A stretch of 64,000 nt of DNA from Flavobacterium chilense (GTDB lineage Bacteria > Bacteroidota > Bacteroidia > Flavobacteriales > Flavobacteriaceae). Both the position numbers and the translations under genes were made by a program. Under the pieces are notes generated by a model, which did not search any database, was not told where the DNA came from, and saw nothing but the letters and a program-made list of their open reading frames with translations. The stretch is from assembly GCF_001602525.1 (NCBI RefSeq), contig NZ_LSYT01000002.1, positions 896,127-960,126 on the forward strand, read 5' to 3'. Below, piece after piece: positions 1-6,999 of the stretch (positions are counted from its first letter, which is position 1; the number at the start of each line of letters is the position of its first letter).

Positions 1-97
1 CTAGCCCTTTCATTAAATCTGGAATTTTTTTTCCACCAAAAAATAATAGTATTACAAATATAATTAACAGAATTTCTGTAGATCCTAATCTTCCCAT
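1..97 (-). CDS. tatA: TatA/TatE-type twin-arginine translocase subunit, N-terminal part
   Basis: The first 32 codons of a minus-strand gene run off the left edge of the window. The protein begins [20 protein letters not shown] and continues [12 protein letters not shown], which is the TatA pattern: a short periplasmic start, one hydrophobic helix, then the hinge FGGKKIPDL before an amphipathic helix. TatA oligomers form the conduit of the Tat pathway that exports folded proteins with a twin-arginine signal. The rest of the gene is outside the window, so TatA, TatE and TatB cannot be separated. The DUF1501 protein at 17607 has a possible Tat signal and could be a client, which is inference. 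Confidence 0.85.
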   Translation of the reverse strand, partial: MGRLGSTEILLIIFVILLFFGGKKIPDLMKGL

Positions 98-117
98 AAT
101 GTTGATTTTTTAAAGCT

Positions 118-154
118 GTCTTATTGAGTACAAATAAATTATATACAATAAGAC
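118..154. other. 9-bp inverted repeat between peptide operon and tatA
   Basis: GTCTTATTG at 118-126 pairs perfectly with CAATAAGAC at 146-154. There is no T-tract on the minus strand, so it is a weak terminator candidate or simply a structured intergenic stretch. Confidence 0.3.
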
Positions 155-176
155 AACTGTGTTTTGAATAATTTAA

Positions 177-254
177 TTATTTTTTTTTGCTATATCTATA
201 ACCTAATGCAATTATTATTACTAGCATAGATAAAATGAATACTGAATTATTCAT
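177..254 (-). CDS. Putative 25-residue single-pass membrane peptide
   Basis: A 25-codon ORF starts with ATG at 254, only 7 nt after the stop of the double-glycine-leader peptide gene, and ends with TAA at 177. The translation begins MNNSVFILSMLVIIIALGYR and ends YSKKK: one hydrophobic helix of about 16 residues followed by a basic tail, the layout of a one-helix membrane peptide with positive-inside topology. Its position suggests co-transcription and perhaps coupled translation with the peptide gene, so an accessory or immunity role is possible. That role is inference from position only. Its small size means it could be a chance ORF. Confidence 0.45.
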   Translation of the reverse strand: MNNSVFILSMLVIIIALGYRYSKKK

Positions 255-261
255 AATTTTA

Positions 262-477
262 TTAAATTATTGGTATTTCATCTGATTCTTCAGAAACTTG
301 GTAAGTAGGTGTAAGGAGATAACAACCGAGAGTTGTTAAGCCACCAACAAGTGGACTAATACCTGCCGCTATTCCTGCTGATAATCCATATGCAGCACAA
401 CCATAATCTCTAGTGGTTAGTTTACGTAATTGCCCTCCACTTAAATCCTCCATTTGTTTTAATTCTAATTTTTTCAT
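262..477 (-). CDS. Double-glycine-leader secreted peptide precursor (bacteriocin-like)
   Basis: A 71-residue precursor starts MKKLELKQMEDLSGG. The first 15 residues look like a double-glycine leader (hydrophobic residues spaced as in ELKQMEDL, cleavage after Gly14-Gly15), recognised in known systems by C39-peptidase ABC exporters. The predicted core, residues 16-71, has two cysteines (27 and 52) that could form one disulfide around a Gly/Ala-rich hydrophobic stretch, and an acidic tail. This resembles class II bacteriocins and other Bacteroidetes GG-leader peptides. No exporter or modification enzyme is in the visible flank. A TATATTTG -7 element lies upstream (plus-strand 521-528), next to a palindrome. 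The leader call is sequence-based; the activity is inferred. Confidence 0.7.
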   Translation of the reverse strand: MKKLELKQMEDLSGGQLRKLTTRDYGCAAYGLSAGIAAGISPLVGGLTTLGCYLLTPTYQVSEESDEIPII

Positions 478-520
478 CTTTAATAAAATTTATTGGTTAA
501 TATTTGATTTATTATCCTTA

Positions 521-528
521 CAAATATA
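521..528 (-). promoter_or_regulatory. Putative -7 element of the peptide gene
   Basis: On the minus strand this reads TATATTTG, an exact match to the Bacteroidetes -7 consensus TANNTTTG. The expected -33 position falls at GTTG (plus 550-553) with a 21-bp gap, slightly long, and touches the first palindrome (551-565). A protein bound to the palindrome would therefore sit over the promoter. Confidence 0.5.
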
Positions 529-550
529 TAAGGGGTTTTAAAAAAGTCTC

Positions 551-565
551 AACCGCTCAGCGGTT
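551..565. promoter_or_regulatory. Palindromic operator candidate, copy 1
   Basis: AACCGCTCAGCGGTT is a perfect 7-1-7 palindrome, unusually GC-rich for this region and typical of a dimeric HTH binding site. It overlaps the -33 region of the minus-strand peptide promoter. Confidence 0.65.
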
Positions 566-749
566 ATTTTATAATTGTTTTCATATAAATAATAAAGAGG
601 AATTTAAATAATAATCCAGACTGAAATTTTTGAGTTTAATATCCTGATAGGCTACGTAAATAGAAGCATTCCTAAATGTTGTCTTTAGATCAAAATATAA
701 TTTTATCTTATTGGCGATTACAAAATTATATTACACTTAAAAAGGAAAT

Positions 750-764
750 AACCGCTGAGCGGTT
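750..764. promoter_or_regulatory. Palindromic operator candidate, copy 2
   Basis: AACCGCTGAGCGGTT is perfect and differs from copy 1 only in the central base. It is followed on the plus strand by the same ATTTT(A/G)TAATT context as copy 1. Conservation of the arms while flanking DNA has drifted suggests selection for binding. Confidence 0.65.
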
Positions 765-945
765 ATTTTGTAATTTTTTTCGGTTAGAAAATAAATGAAA
801 ACTGCAATAATAATGCAAACTGAAATTTTAGTATTTATTATTCGGATAAGATTTAATCGGAAAATTTGTTAAATGTTTTTCTTTAGGTTAAAATCTAATT
901 TTATATTATTATACTTACAAAAAAATATATACTTAAGAAAATCTC

Positions 946-960
946 AACCGTTCAGCGGCT
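946..960. promoter_or_regulatory. Palindromic operator candidate, copy 3 (degenerate)
   Basis: AACCGTTCAGCGGCT is an imperfect copy with two arm mismatches. It lies just upstream of TAAATTTG (971-978), an exact TANNTTTG match that could be the -7 element of the HTH gene; the palindrome would cover its -33 position, as expected for autoregulation. Confidence 0.55.
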
Positions 961-1026
961 ATTTGTAGCCTAAATTTGAACAATTGGAGATTATTTACTA
1001 TGTTTATCTTTGTTAAAAGGTTTAAT

Positions 1027-1368
1027 ATGAATAAAATTGTAGGCAATAATTTAAAAGTACTACGTAAAACTATAGACTTATCGCAGGAACAAGTAGCAGG
1101 GTATTTGGGTGTTTCACCATCAGCATATGCCAGAATGGAACGAGGCGAAAACGCTTCATGGGCAAGTCATTTTAATAAAATTTGTGAGCTTTTTAAAATT
1201 TCACCCGAAGAGTTGGTTAAAAAAGAAATAGGAAATGTTGCTTATAAAAATATGATAGATACAGAACACGTAACCGTTAGTGATTTTAGAAAAATAATCA
1301 ACAGGTTTGAGTTAGAAATCAAAGATTTAAAAATCATTATTAGAAATCTGCATACAGATAAAAACTAA
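1027..1368 (+). CDS. Small XRE-type HTH regulator
   Basis: This 113-residue protein has a Cro/C1-type helix-turn-helix at about residues 5-63 (core SQEQVAGYLGVSPSAYARME, then the typical FNKICELFKISPEELVK) and a short C-terminal helix of about 40 residues that could dimerise. I place the start at ATG 1027, which is preceded by AAAAGG; an in-frame TTG at 976 or ATG at 1000 would add residues before the domain that look untranslated. It reads away from the peptide gene, with three palindromes between them, so it is the natural candidate to bind these and control itself and the peptide. That link is inference. Confidence 0.8.
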   Translation: MNKIVGNNLKVLRKTIDLSQEQVAGYLGVSPSAYARMERGENASWASHFNKICELFKISPEELVKKEIGNVAYKNMIDTEHVTVSDFRKIINRFELEIKDLKIIIRNLHTDKN

Positions 1369-1375
1369 AAACAAA

Positions 1376-1404
1376 AAAGGCTTCACTTAGATAGTGAAGC
1401 CTTT
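1376..1404. terminator. Bidirectional terminator between HTH gene and aspartate kinase
   Basis: A 12-bp perfect stem, AAAGGCTTCACT with AGTGAAGCCTTT, and a 5-nt loop lie between two convergent genes. The A and T ends allow action in both directions. Confidence 0.85.
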
Positions 1405-1444
1405 CTGATATAAATTGAATTGAAATAATTAACGCAGTAAAATG

Positions 1445-2707
1445 TTATTCGTTAAGCTCTTTAGTAACAATTTGCATGGTCTCACGGCTTACTTGTTTTA
1501 ATAAAACTTCTTTGTTTTCTTCAACCGTTTGTGCAGCCTGTTCTGTAAAATGACGAATGGTATACAAAGTCACATTCTCGCTATAATCGACTTTGAATTT
1601 TTTCGAAAGGATCGCATTCAAATCATTGAAATTTTCAAATTTATCTTCAACACAAACAGAAAAACTAATCGCTGAATTCTGAATCAGGTTTACTTTTATC
1701 TTAAACTGATGAAACAAAGCAAAAATCTCACTAATGTTCTCTTCCATAATAAAAGAAAAATCTATAGAAGAAAGTGAAATCAGCAACTGGTTTCTTTTTA
1801 CAATAAAACAAGGATATTGTGGCTCCAGATCAACACCTTTAGAAACGCAGGTTCCTTTTAATAAAGGATTGATGAACGATTTTACGTATAACGGAATTTC
1901 TTTTTTCTGTAATGGCTGTAATGTTTTTGGGTGAATAACGGTTGCCCCGTAAAAAGCCAGTTCGATCGCTTCACGATACGAAATCTGGTTTAATAAACTG
2001 GCATTTTCAAAATAACGCGGGTCAGCATTCATAACTCCCGGAACGTCTTTCCAGATCGTTACGCTTTCGGCATTTAAGCAATAAGCAAAAATTCCGGCAG
2101 TATAATCAGAACCTTCACGGCCCAGAGTAGTGGTAAAGTTATTCTCATCGGCACCTAAAAATCCCTGAGTAATATTTAATATTTTTCTTGGAACATTTTT
2201 ACTAATCAGTTGTTGTGTGGTTTCCCAGTCTACTTCTGCATCTCTGTAATTGGCATTGGTTTTAATAAAATTACGAACATCAAGCCATTGTGTCTGAATG
2301 CCCATAAAATTCATAAAATGACTTAGAATCGTAGTCGAAATCAATTCCCCAAAACTCACAATCTGATCGTAGACAAAATTGTAGTTTGGTGATTTATTAT
2401 GTGCCAGAAAATATTCTAATTCAGAAAACTGCGCTTTTACAGCAGCAAAAACAGCGTGTTTTTCATCTTCAAACAAATCTAATAATATTTGATTGTGATA
2501 TTTTTTTATTTCCTGTACAGATGAACTCAGCTCAGATGATTTATCAAAATAATTCTTGATTACTACTTCAAGAGCATTTGTTGTTTTTCCCATTGCTGAT
2601 ACGACCAGAATGACATCTTCATAACCTACTTTTTGTAAAACGTCGTATACGTTTTTAATTCCTTCTGCATCTTTTACAGATGCACCACCAAATTTAAATA
2701 CTCTCAT
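1445..2707 (-). CDS. lysC: Aspartate kinase (monofunctional)
   Basis: It phosphorylates aspartate in the first step to lysine, threonine and methionine. The N-terminus MRVFKFGGASV carries the aspartokinase signature KFGGAS, and GREGSD (about residues 196-201) with TIWKDVPGVMNADPR belongs to the nucleotide-binding part of the amino-acid kinase fold. The C-terminal ~120 residues look like ACT-type regulatory sequence. I start at ATG 2707 (420 residues) because the 11 codons before it in frame run through an A/T-rich inverted repeat and precede the conserved MRVFKFGG. It is shorter than a bifunctional ThrA and has no homoserine dehydrogenase domain. The symbol is by function; the paralogue type cannot be fixed here. 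Confidence 0.9.
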   Translation of the reverse strand: MRVFKFGGASVKDAEGIKNVYDVLQKVGYEDVILVVSAMGKTTNALEVVIKNYFDKSSELSSSVQEIKKYHNQILLDLFEDEKHAVFAAVKAQFSELEYFLAHNKSPNYNFVYDQIVSFGELISTTILSHFMNFMGIQTQWLDVRNFIKTNANYRDAEVDWETTQQLISKNVPRKILNITQGFLGADENNFTTTLGREGSDYTAGIFAYCLNAESVTIWKDVPGVMNADPRYFENASLLNQISYREAIELAFYGATVIHPKTLQPLQKKEIPLYVKSFINPLLKGTCVSKGVDLEPQYPCFIVKRNQLLISLSSIDFSFIMEENISEIFALFHQFKIKVNLIQNSAISFSVCVEDKFENFNDLNAILSKKFKVDYSENVTLYTIRHFTEQAAQTVEENKEVLLKQVSRETMQIVTKELNE

Positions 2708-2735
2708 TTTTAATTTTAGATTTTTAATTTTTTCC

Positions 2736-2796
2736 GCCACAGATTCACGAATTTTAATTTTTAATCTTTACGAATAAAAATTTGTGAATCCGTGGC
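2736..2796. repeat. Intergenic inverted repeat, GCCAC(A/G)GATTCAC family
   Basis: GCCACAGATTCACGAATTTT at 2736-2755 is matched in inverted orientation by the sequence ending TGTGAATCCGTGGC at 2796, with a few mismatches. A copy with perfect 18-bp arms lies at 18784-18872, so this is a dispersed element. It lies in the 5' region of the aspartate kinase gene. Confidence 0.7.
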
Positions 2797-2834
2797 AACT
2801 TGCCACAGATTATAAATCATTTTAATCCTGTTAT

Positions 2835-2854
2835 ATCCCGATAGCTATCGGGAT
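2835..2854. repeat. Perfect 20-bp palindrome
   Basis: ATCCCGATAGCTATCGGGAT is fully self-complementary. It lies 17 bp past the stop of the acetyltransferase gene on the minus strand and may help to end or protect that transcript, but no T-tract follows. Confidence 0.6.
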
Positions 2855-2870
2855 TGGCAACTATATTTTT

Positions 2871-3359
2871 TTATAATTTTTCTAAGAACGTATTAATTCC
2901 GGCCTGATCCATTTGAACAACCTGCCATCCGTCAAGAATTTTTGCGCCAGAGTTTATGTAGAAATTTACTGCAGGCGTATTCCAGTCCAGAACATTCCAT
3001 TCGACTCTTCGTACCTGGTCTCTTTTTCCCTGTTTCATAATCTCAGCATAAAGTGCAGATCCTAAACCGGTGCCGCGCATTTTTTCTTTTACGATCAAAT
3101 CTTCAAGATGTATTGTTTTTCCTTTCCAGGTAGAATAACGGTAATAGTATAATGCAATTCCAACAATTTCCTTTTCATGCAGGTCATTTTCAATTTCTGC
3201 TACAAATACATGAAAGAGCGGTTTTTCACCAAAGCCATCACGAACCAAATCCTCTTCAGTTATGACAACCGCTTCAGGTTCTTTTTCGAATATTGCCAAC
3301 TCCTGTATTAATCCCAGAACAGATTTCATGTCTTCGGGATTTCCTTTTCTGATATTCAT
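2871..3359 (-). CDS. GNAT-family N-acetyltransferase
   Basis: A 162-residue single-domain GNAT protein. The acetyl-CoA pyrophosphate-binding motif A is visible as KEKMRGTGLGSALYAEI (about residues 91-107), after the strand HLEDLIV. The start MNIRKGNPEDM and the block LIQELAIFEKEPEAV, followed by FHVFVAE and GIALYYYRYSTWKGK, resemble the spermidine/thialysine N-acetyltransferase branch, so a diamine or thialysine substrate is plausible but unproven. It is transcribed alone, with a well-formed promoter about 160 bp upstream. Confidence 0.8.
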   Translation of the reverse strand: MNIRKGNPEDMKSVLGLIQELAIFEKEPEAVVITEEDLVRDGFGEKPLFHVFVAEIENDLHEKEIVGIALYYYRYSTWKGKTIHLEDLIVKEKMRGTGLGSALYAEIMKQGKRDQVRRVEWNVLDWNTPAVNFYINSGAKILDGWQVVQMDQAGINTFLEKL

Positions 3360-3518
3360 AATGATGTAAATTTTGTTTTTGTAATCTGCTTCATTGCCTT
3401 TTTCTAAAATCGTTCGCCTGTAAGAACTATTTGTAGGGGCAATTTCAATATTCTTATTATTATGTGTTTATTAGCTAAAAAAGTATGTTTTTATCACATG
3501 CTTTTTACTATTAATTAG

Positions 3519-3547
3519 CAAATATACAATAGTGGCAAACTAACAAA
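3519..3547 (-). promoter_or_regulatory. Promoter of the acetyltransferase gene
   Basis: On the minus strand TTTG, a 17-bp gap, then TATATTTG matches the Bacteroidetes sigma consensus exactly. The transcript would carry a leader of roughly 150 nt before ATG 3359; I see no clear element in it. Confidence 0.65.
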
Positions 3548-3618
3548 ATAATTTTTAAATCATTCTCACAAAAAAAACGATATTTGTGACTTAAAAATAA
3601 AACTACAACGATATAGCA

Positions 3619-4623
3619 ATGGAAGAACGCAATAAAACACTGGGAGAGTTTATTATTGAGAACCAGAAAGCATTTCAGTATTCGTCGGGAGAGCTCTCCC
3701 GAATTATCAACTCTATACGTTTGGCGGCAAAAGTCGTAAACTATAAAGTAAACAAAGCGGGTTTAGTGGATATTATTGGCGCCGCCGGCGAGCAAAATGT
3801 TCAGGGAGAAGACCAGCAAAAATTAGATATATATGCAAACGAAGTATTTATCCAGACGTTAATAAACCGTGAGATTGTCTGTGGAATTGCTTCAGAAGAA
3901 AACGACGATTTTATAACTGTTCAGGGGAGCGACAACAGTCATAATAATAAGTACGTGATCTTAATGGATCCGCTTGACGGATCTTCAAACATTGATGTAA
4001 ATGTTTCTGTGGGAACAATTTTTTCTGTTTTCAGAAGAATTACTCCAATAGGAACTCCGGTAACCAGCGAGGATTTTTTACAACCGGGAATCAATCAGGT
4101 AGCAGCAGGATATGTAATTTACGGAACTTCGACCATGTTAGTTTATACAACAGGTTTTGGAGTTAATGGTTTTACACTAAATCCGGCAATTGGTACATTT
4201 TACCTTTCGCATCCAAATATGAAATATCCTGAAAACGGAAACATCTATTCTGTAAACGAAGGAAATTATGTTCATTTTCCGCAAGGCGTAAAAAATTATA
4301 TCAAATATTGTCAGAAAGAAGAAGAAGACAGACCTTATACTTCCCGTTATATTGGAAGTTTAGTTTCTGATTTTCATCGAAATATGATCAAAGGCGGAAT
4401 CTATATTTATCCAACAAGTTCAAAAGCACCAAAAGGAAAATTGCGTTTATTGTATGAATGTAACCCAATGGCGTTTATTGCAGAACAGGCAGGAGGAAAA
4501 GCAACAGATGGTTTTGGAAGAATTATGGAAATTAAACCTACAGAATTACATCAAAGAGTTCCTTTTTTCTGCGGAAGCAAAAACATGGTAGAAAAAGCTG
4601 AAGAGTTTATGGCAGCTGAATAA
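3619..4623 (+). CDS. fbp: Class I fructose-1,6-bisphosphatase
   Basis: It hydrolyses fructose-1,6-bisphosphate to fructose-6-phosphate in gluconeogenesis. The 334-residue length is normal for class I. The metal-binding motif [10 protein letters not shown] starts at residue 117, with the preceding acidic motif CGIASEEND (about 89-97). The substrate-binding region contains [19 protein letters not shown], and the C-terminal part has the metal-site glutamate in [19 protein letters not shown]. It is a single-gene unit between divergent promoters and its own terminator. Nothing unusual is seen. Confidence 0.97.
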   Translation: MEERNKTLGEFIIENQKAFQYSSGELSRIINSIRLAAKVVNYKVNKAGLVDIIGAAGEQNVQGEDQQKLDIYANEVFIQTLINREIVCGIASEENDDFITVQGSDNSHNNKYVILMDPLDGSSNIDVNVSVGTIFSVFRRITPIGTPVTSEDFLQPGINQVAAGYVIYGTSTMLVYTTGFGVNGFTLNPAIGTFYLSHPNMKYPENGNIYSVNEGNYVHFPQGVKNYIKYCQKEEEDRPYTSRYIGSLVSDFHRNMIKGGIYIYPTSSKAPKGKLRLLYECNPMAFIAEQAGGKATDGFGRIMEIKPTELHQRVPFFCGSKNMVEKAEEFMAAE

Positions 4624-4658
4624 AAGTATTCAGTTTTTTAGTCTTCAGTCACAGTCTC

Positions 4659-4697
4659 AACCTAACAGGATTTTTAAAAACCTGTTAGGTTTTTTTG
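4659..4697 (+). terminator. Terminator of fbp
   Basis: AACCTAACAGG pairs with CCTGTTAGGTT, and the loop ATTTTTAAAAA can pair with itself. A run of seven T follows. Confidence 0.85.
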
Positions 4698-4802
4698 TGT
4701 TAAGTTTTTGCTCTTTGATATTAAATAATTGTATGGTAAGAAATTTAATATGTGTTTTTTAATACATTTGAATGTATGGTATAATTAATAGAAAGCAATA
4801 TT

Positions 4803-5198
4803 ATGAAGGAATTATTGATAGTTTTATTTTGTGTGTTTTCATTGGCTTTGGTTTCTTGTAATAATGAGCAAGATGGCAAATCGGGGGATAATATTAAACT
4901 CTCACAAAGAGATGTCAATTTTACTTCGGCTTCTAATTCAGTTGCAATAACAACAAAATATGGTGGCTGGTGGCTAAATGAGATTGCGTTAAATAAGGAA
5001 AGTGTCGATTTAACGAATGTCGATAAAATTTCTAATAGTTTTACAGTGACTAATTCAGAGTTTGAGGTAAAAAGAAAAGACGCCAATACTATTTTAATTA
5101 CAATGAATAAAAATTCGACGGGCACAGAAAGAATTTTGAAGGTAGGTATACAAAGAAGAAATTATTATGACGGAATAAAAATTACACAGTCAAAATAA
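4803..5198 (+). CDS. Small BACON-like lipoprotein
   Basis: A 131-residue predicted lipoprotein: the signal peptide ends in LVSC with the lipidated Cys19, followed by NNEQDGKSGD. The rest is all-beta in character. The terminal GIKITQSK and the earlier ASNSVAITTKYGGWWLNEI resemble the start and last strand of BACON domains, Ig-like modules of Bacteroidetes surface proteins. Only one such domain would fit. The substrate is unknown. It lies alone between fbp and a convergent TerB-like gene. The opposite-strand ORF over the same span is a shadow. Confidence 0.65.
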   Translation: MKELLIVLFCVFSLALVSCNNEQDGKSGDNIKLSQRDVNFTSASNSVAITTKYGGWWLNEIALNKESVDLTNVDKISNSFTVTNSEFEVKRKDANTILITMNKNSTGTERILKVGIQRRNYYDGIKITQSK

Positions 5199-5261
5199 TG
5201 TAAATTCTTTAAAAAGATGTAGAAGCTTTTGTTATCAGGCTTTCTTTTGACAATAAATAAC

Positions 5262-5293
5262 AAACCCGACAGTTTTTAAAAACTGTCGGGTTT
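5262..5293. terminator. Bidirectional terminator
   Basis: A perfect 32-bp palindrome: AAACCCGACAGTTTTT then AAAAACTGTCGGGTTT. It lies between the convergent lipoprotein and TerB-like genes. Confidence 0.85.
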
Positions 5294-5366
5294 ATAATTT
5301 TTAGTAACAGGTTTCAATTTCAGGATCAGTTATAGACTGAACACTAAAAAAAATAATAACTGATTA

Positions 5367-5798
5367 CTATTTATTCATATTCTCCATTTCGAAAAGGAAA
5401 GTATCTAAATCTACTTTTTTGTCAATTAAAGACAATGCTTTCAAAACAATATAATTTACGTTTCCTGGAGTAAAACCTAATGCTAATCCCATACGGGTTA
5501 ACATTACTTCCTGTTGGTCTCCTAAATGGTGGTCAACATGAACCATTCTTGCCAAATCATATAAACGCTCTAAACGTTGCTCATATAAATATGGTGCATT
5601 TATTGGGTGTTTCCAAGGATCTGCTAAAATTTCTTTATACTCCTCGTCTGTAATTTCTAATCTTGAGGCAAGTTTATCCAAAAAGGCTTGTTCTTCCTCA
5701 TTAATTTTTCCGTCAGCAAATGCTACACGTACAATTGCAGAGAAGTGACCTTTATTTCTTTGTTTGAATTCGTTATCAAATAAATCTGAAAATGACAT
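5367..5798 (-). CDS. TerB-family (tellurite resistance-like) protein
   Basis: A 143-residue cytoplasmic helical protein. FSAIVRVAFADGKINEEEQAFLDKL is the TerB signature, where the acidic D-G-x-I-x-x-x-E motif binds metal in known TerB folds, and it has a second half-copy around VHVDHHLGDQQEVMLTRMG. TerB domains occur in stress and membrane-associated systems; a stand-alone copy does not imply tellurite resistance, and no other ter genes are near. It is transcribed alone and converges on the lipoprotein gene. Confidence 0.75.
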   Translation of the reverse strand: MSFSDLFDNEFKQRNKGHFSAIVRVAFADGKINEEEQAFLDKLASRLEITDEEYKEILADPWKHPINAPYLYEQRLERLYDLARMVHVDHHLGDQQEVMLTRMGLALGFTPGNVNYIVLKALSLIDKKVDLDTFLFEMENMNK

Positions 5799-5968
5799 AA
5801 TTAATGGGTTTTTTATCGGGCAAAGATAAATCTTATTTTAATTTAACAAATTTAAATTTCTCATAAAATTTAACTTAATTTTATTCTTTGATTTAAGATC
5901 TGACTTTAATAGTTTTTCAAAATAAATCGTAAGTTTACAACCCCTAATTATTTAATAGTATTACCCGT

Positions 5969-6562
5969 ATGTCAGAATTTTGGATTTATTTTCAAATAGG
6001 ATTAAAGCATGTTTTAGATATCAACGCTTACGATCACGTTCTTTTTTTAATTGCCTTAACAACACCTTATTTGTTTAAAGACTGGAAACGTATTTTATTG
6101 CTGGTTTCTGTTTTTACAATTGGTCACACCTTAGCTTTATTGCTTTCGGTTTACGGAATTATTGCCATAAAAGTGAATACTGTCGAATTCCTGATTCCGA
6201 TAACAATTTTAATAACAGCAATTTTTAATCTTTTTACGGCAGGCAAAACTTCTAAAAATGACGGACTGAATTTGGTGTTCTTTGTAACCTTATTTTTTGG
6301 AATTATACACGGACTTGGATTTTCTAATTATTTCAAGACCATTTTAGGAGGGACAGCTAACTCAAAATTACTACCTTTAGGCGAGTTTGCATTAGGGATC
6401 GAAGCAGCTCAGTTAGTTGTGGTATTTGTGGTATTGATACTATCATATATTGTACAAACCGTATTTCGCTTTTCAAAACGCGATTGGGCGCTTGTAATGT
6501 CGGCTTTTATTATTGGAGTTGTTGTTCCGATGATTATCGAAAGCCCAATTTGGAACAGATAA
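5969..6562 (+). CDS. HupE/UreJ-family membrane protein
   Basis: A 197-residue protein with about six membrane helices. Conserved histidines appear in INAYDHVLFLIAL, FTIGHTLALLL and IIHGLGFSNYF, the signature of HupE/UreJ proteins, some of which transport nickel or cobalt. The helices end with a WALVMSAFIIGVVVPMI segment. It is the first gene of a tight set with dCMP deaminase (5 nt gap) and the S41 protease. No hydrogenase or urease genes are present, so the metal role is not supported by context. Confidence 0.8.
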   Translation: MSEFWIYFQIGLKHVLDINAYDHVLFLIALTTPYLFKDWKRILLLVSVFTIGHTLALLLSVYGIIAIKVNTVEFLIPITILITAIFNLFTAGKTSKNDGLNLVFFVTLFFGIIHGLGFSNYFKTILGGTANSKLLPLGEFALGIEAAQLVVVFVVLILSYIVQTVFRFSKRDWALVMSAFIIGVVVPMIIESPIWNR

Positions 6563-6567
6563 AATAA

Positions 6568-6999
6568 ATGGAAGAAAAGAAATTAAATAAATACGATAAA
6601 GCTTATTTGAGAATAGCCAGAGAGTGGGGATCACTTTCTTATTGCAAACGAAAACAAGTAGGTGCCATTATCGTAAAAGACCGAATGATCATTTCTGACG
6701 GATACAATGGTACGCCATCAGGATTTGAAAATTGCTGCGAAGACGAAGACGGATTAACCCGTTGGGATGTTTTGCATGCTGAGGCAAATGCAATTCTTAA
6801 AGTAGCCAGATCGACACAATCCTGCGAAGGGGCAACTTTGTACATTACACTTTCGCCTTGCAAAGAATGTAGTAAATTAATACATCAGTCGGGTATTAAA
6901 AGAGTCGTGTATCATAACGGATACCGTGACGACTCCGGAATTCAGTTTTTAATAAAAGCAGGTGTCGAAGTCGAACATATTCCTGTTTTAGAAGAGTAA
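6568..6999 (+). CDS. comEB: dCMP deaminase
   Basis: It converts dCMP to dUMP for thymidylate synthesis. The 143-residue protein has the zinc deaminase motifs HAEANAI (His ligand plus catalytic Glu) and SPCKECSK (two Cys ligands), and the substrate-region sequence DGYNGTPSGFENC typical of dCMP rather than cytidine deaminases. It sits 5 nt after the HupE-like gene, and its stop codon directly abuts the ATG of the S41 protease gene (TAAATG), so the three are probably one transcript. Confidence 0.9.
   Translation: MEEKKLNKYDKAYLRIAREWGSLSYCKRKQVGAIIVKDRMIISDGYNGTPSGFENCCEDEDGLTRWDVLHAEANAILKVARSTQSCEGATLYITLSPCKECSKLIHQSGIKRVVYHNGYRDDSGIQFLIKAGVEVEHIPVLEE

Larger units (their letters stand above)
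507..975. repeat. About 200-bp diverged tandem modules, each with a 15-bp palindrome
   Basis: The 549-bp gap between the peptide gene and the HTH gene holds no gene but is built from repeated modules. Palindromes sit at 551-565, 750-764 and 946-960, 199 and 196 bp apart. The DNA between them is also alignable: both intervals share CTGAAATTTT, a TCTTTAG/CTTTAGG stretch, AATTTTAT and TTACAAA. On the minus strand each module has the palindrome followed about 20-25 bp later by a TANNTTTG-like or T-rich element and TTGTAAG/TTGTAAT. This looks like two rounds of duplication of a promoter-operator unit followed by drift. Confidence 0.8.

Noticed and set aside
118..154. Terminator between the peptide operon and tatA
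   Set aside because: The 9-bp stem is AT-rich and not followed by a T-run on the minus strand, so it is kept only as a low-confidence inverted repeat.
551..960. CRISPR array
   Set aside because: The repeats are 15-bp palindromes about 198 bp apart with homologous interiors, unlike short direct repeats with unique spacers; no cas genes are present.
976..1026. Upstream TTG/ATG starts of the HTH gene
   Set aside because: The extra 17 residues fall before the HTH fold, the TTG overlaps the likely -7 element at 971-978, and ATG 1027 has AAAAGG upstream.
4745..5125. 126-codon ORF on the minus strand
   Set aside because: It is antisense to the lipoprotein gene with a clear signal peptide and lipobox on the plus strand, and its own translation has no family features.
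5367..5798. Tellurite resistance determinant
   Set aside because: Only a lone TerB-like domain is present, with no terA, terC, terD or terZ around it.
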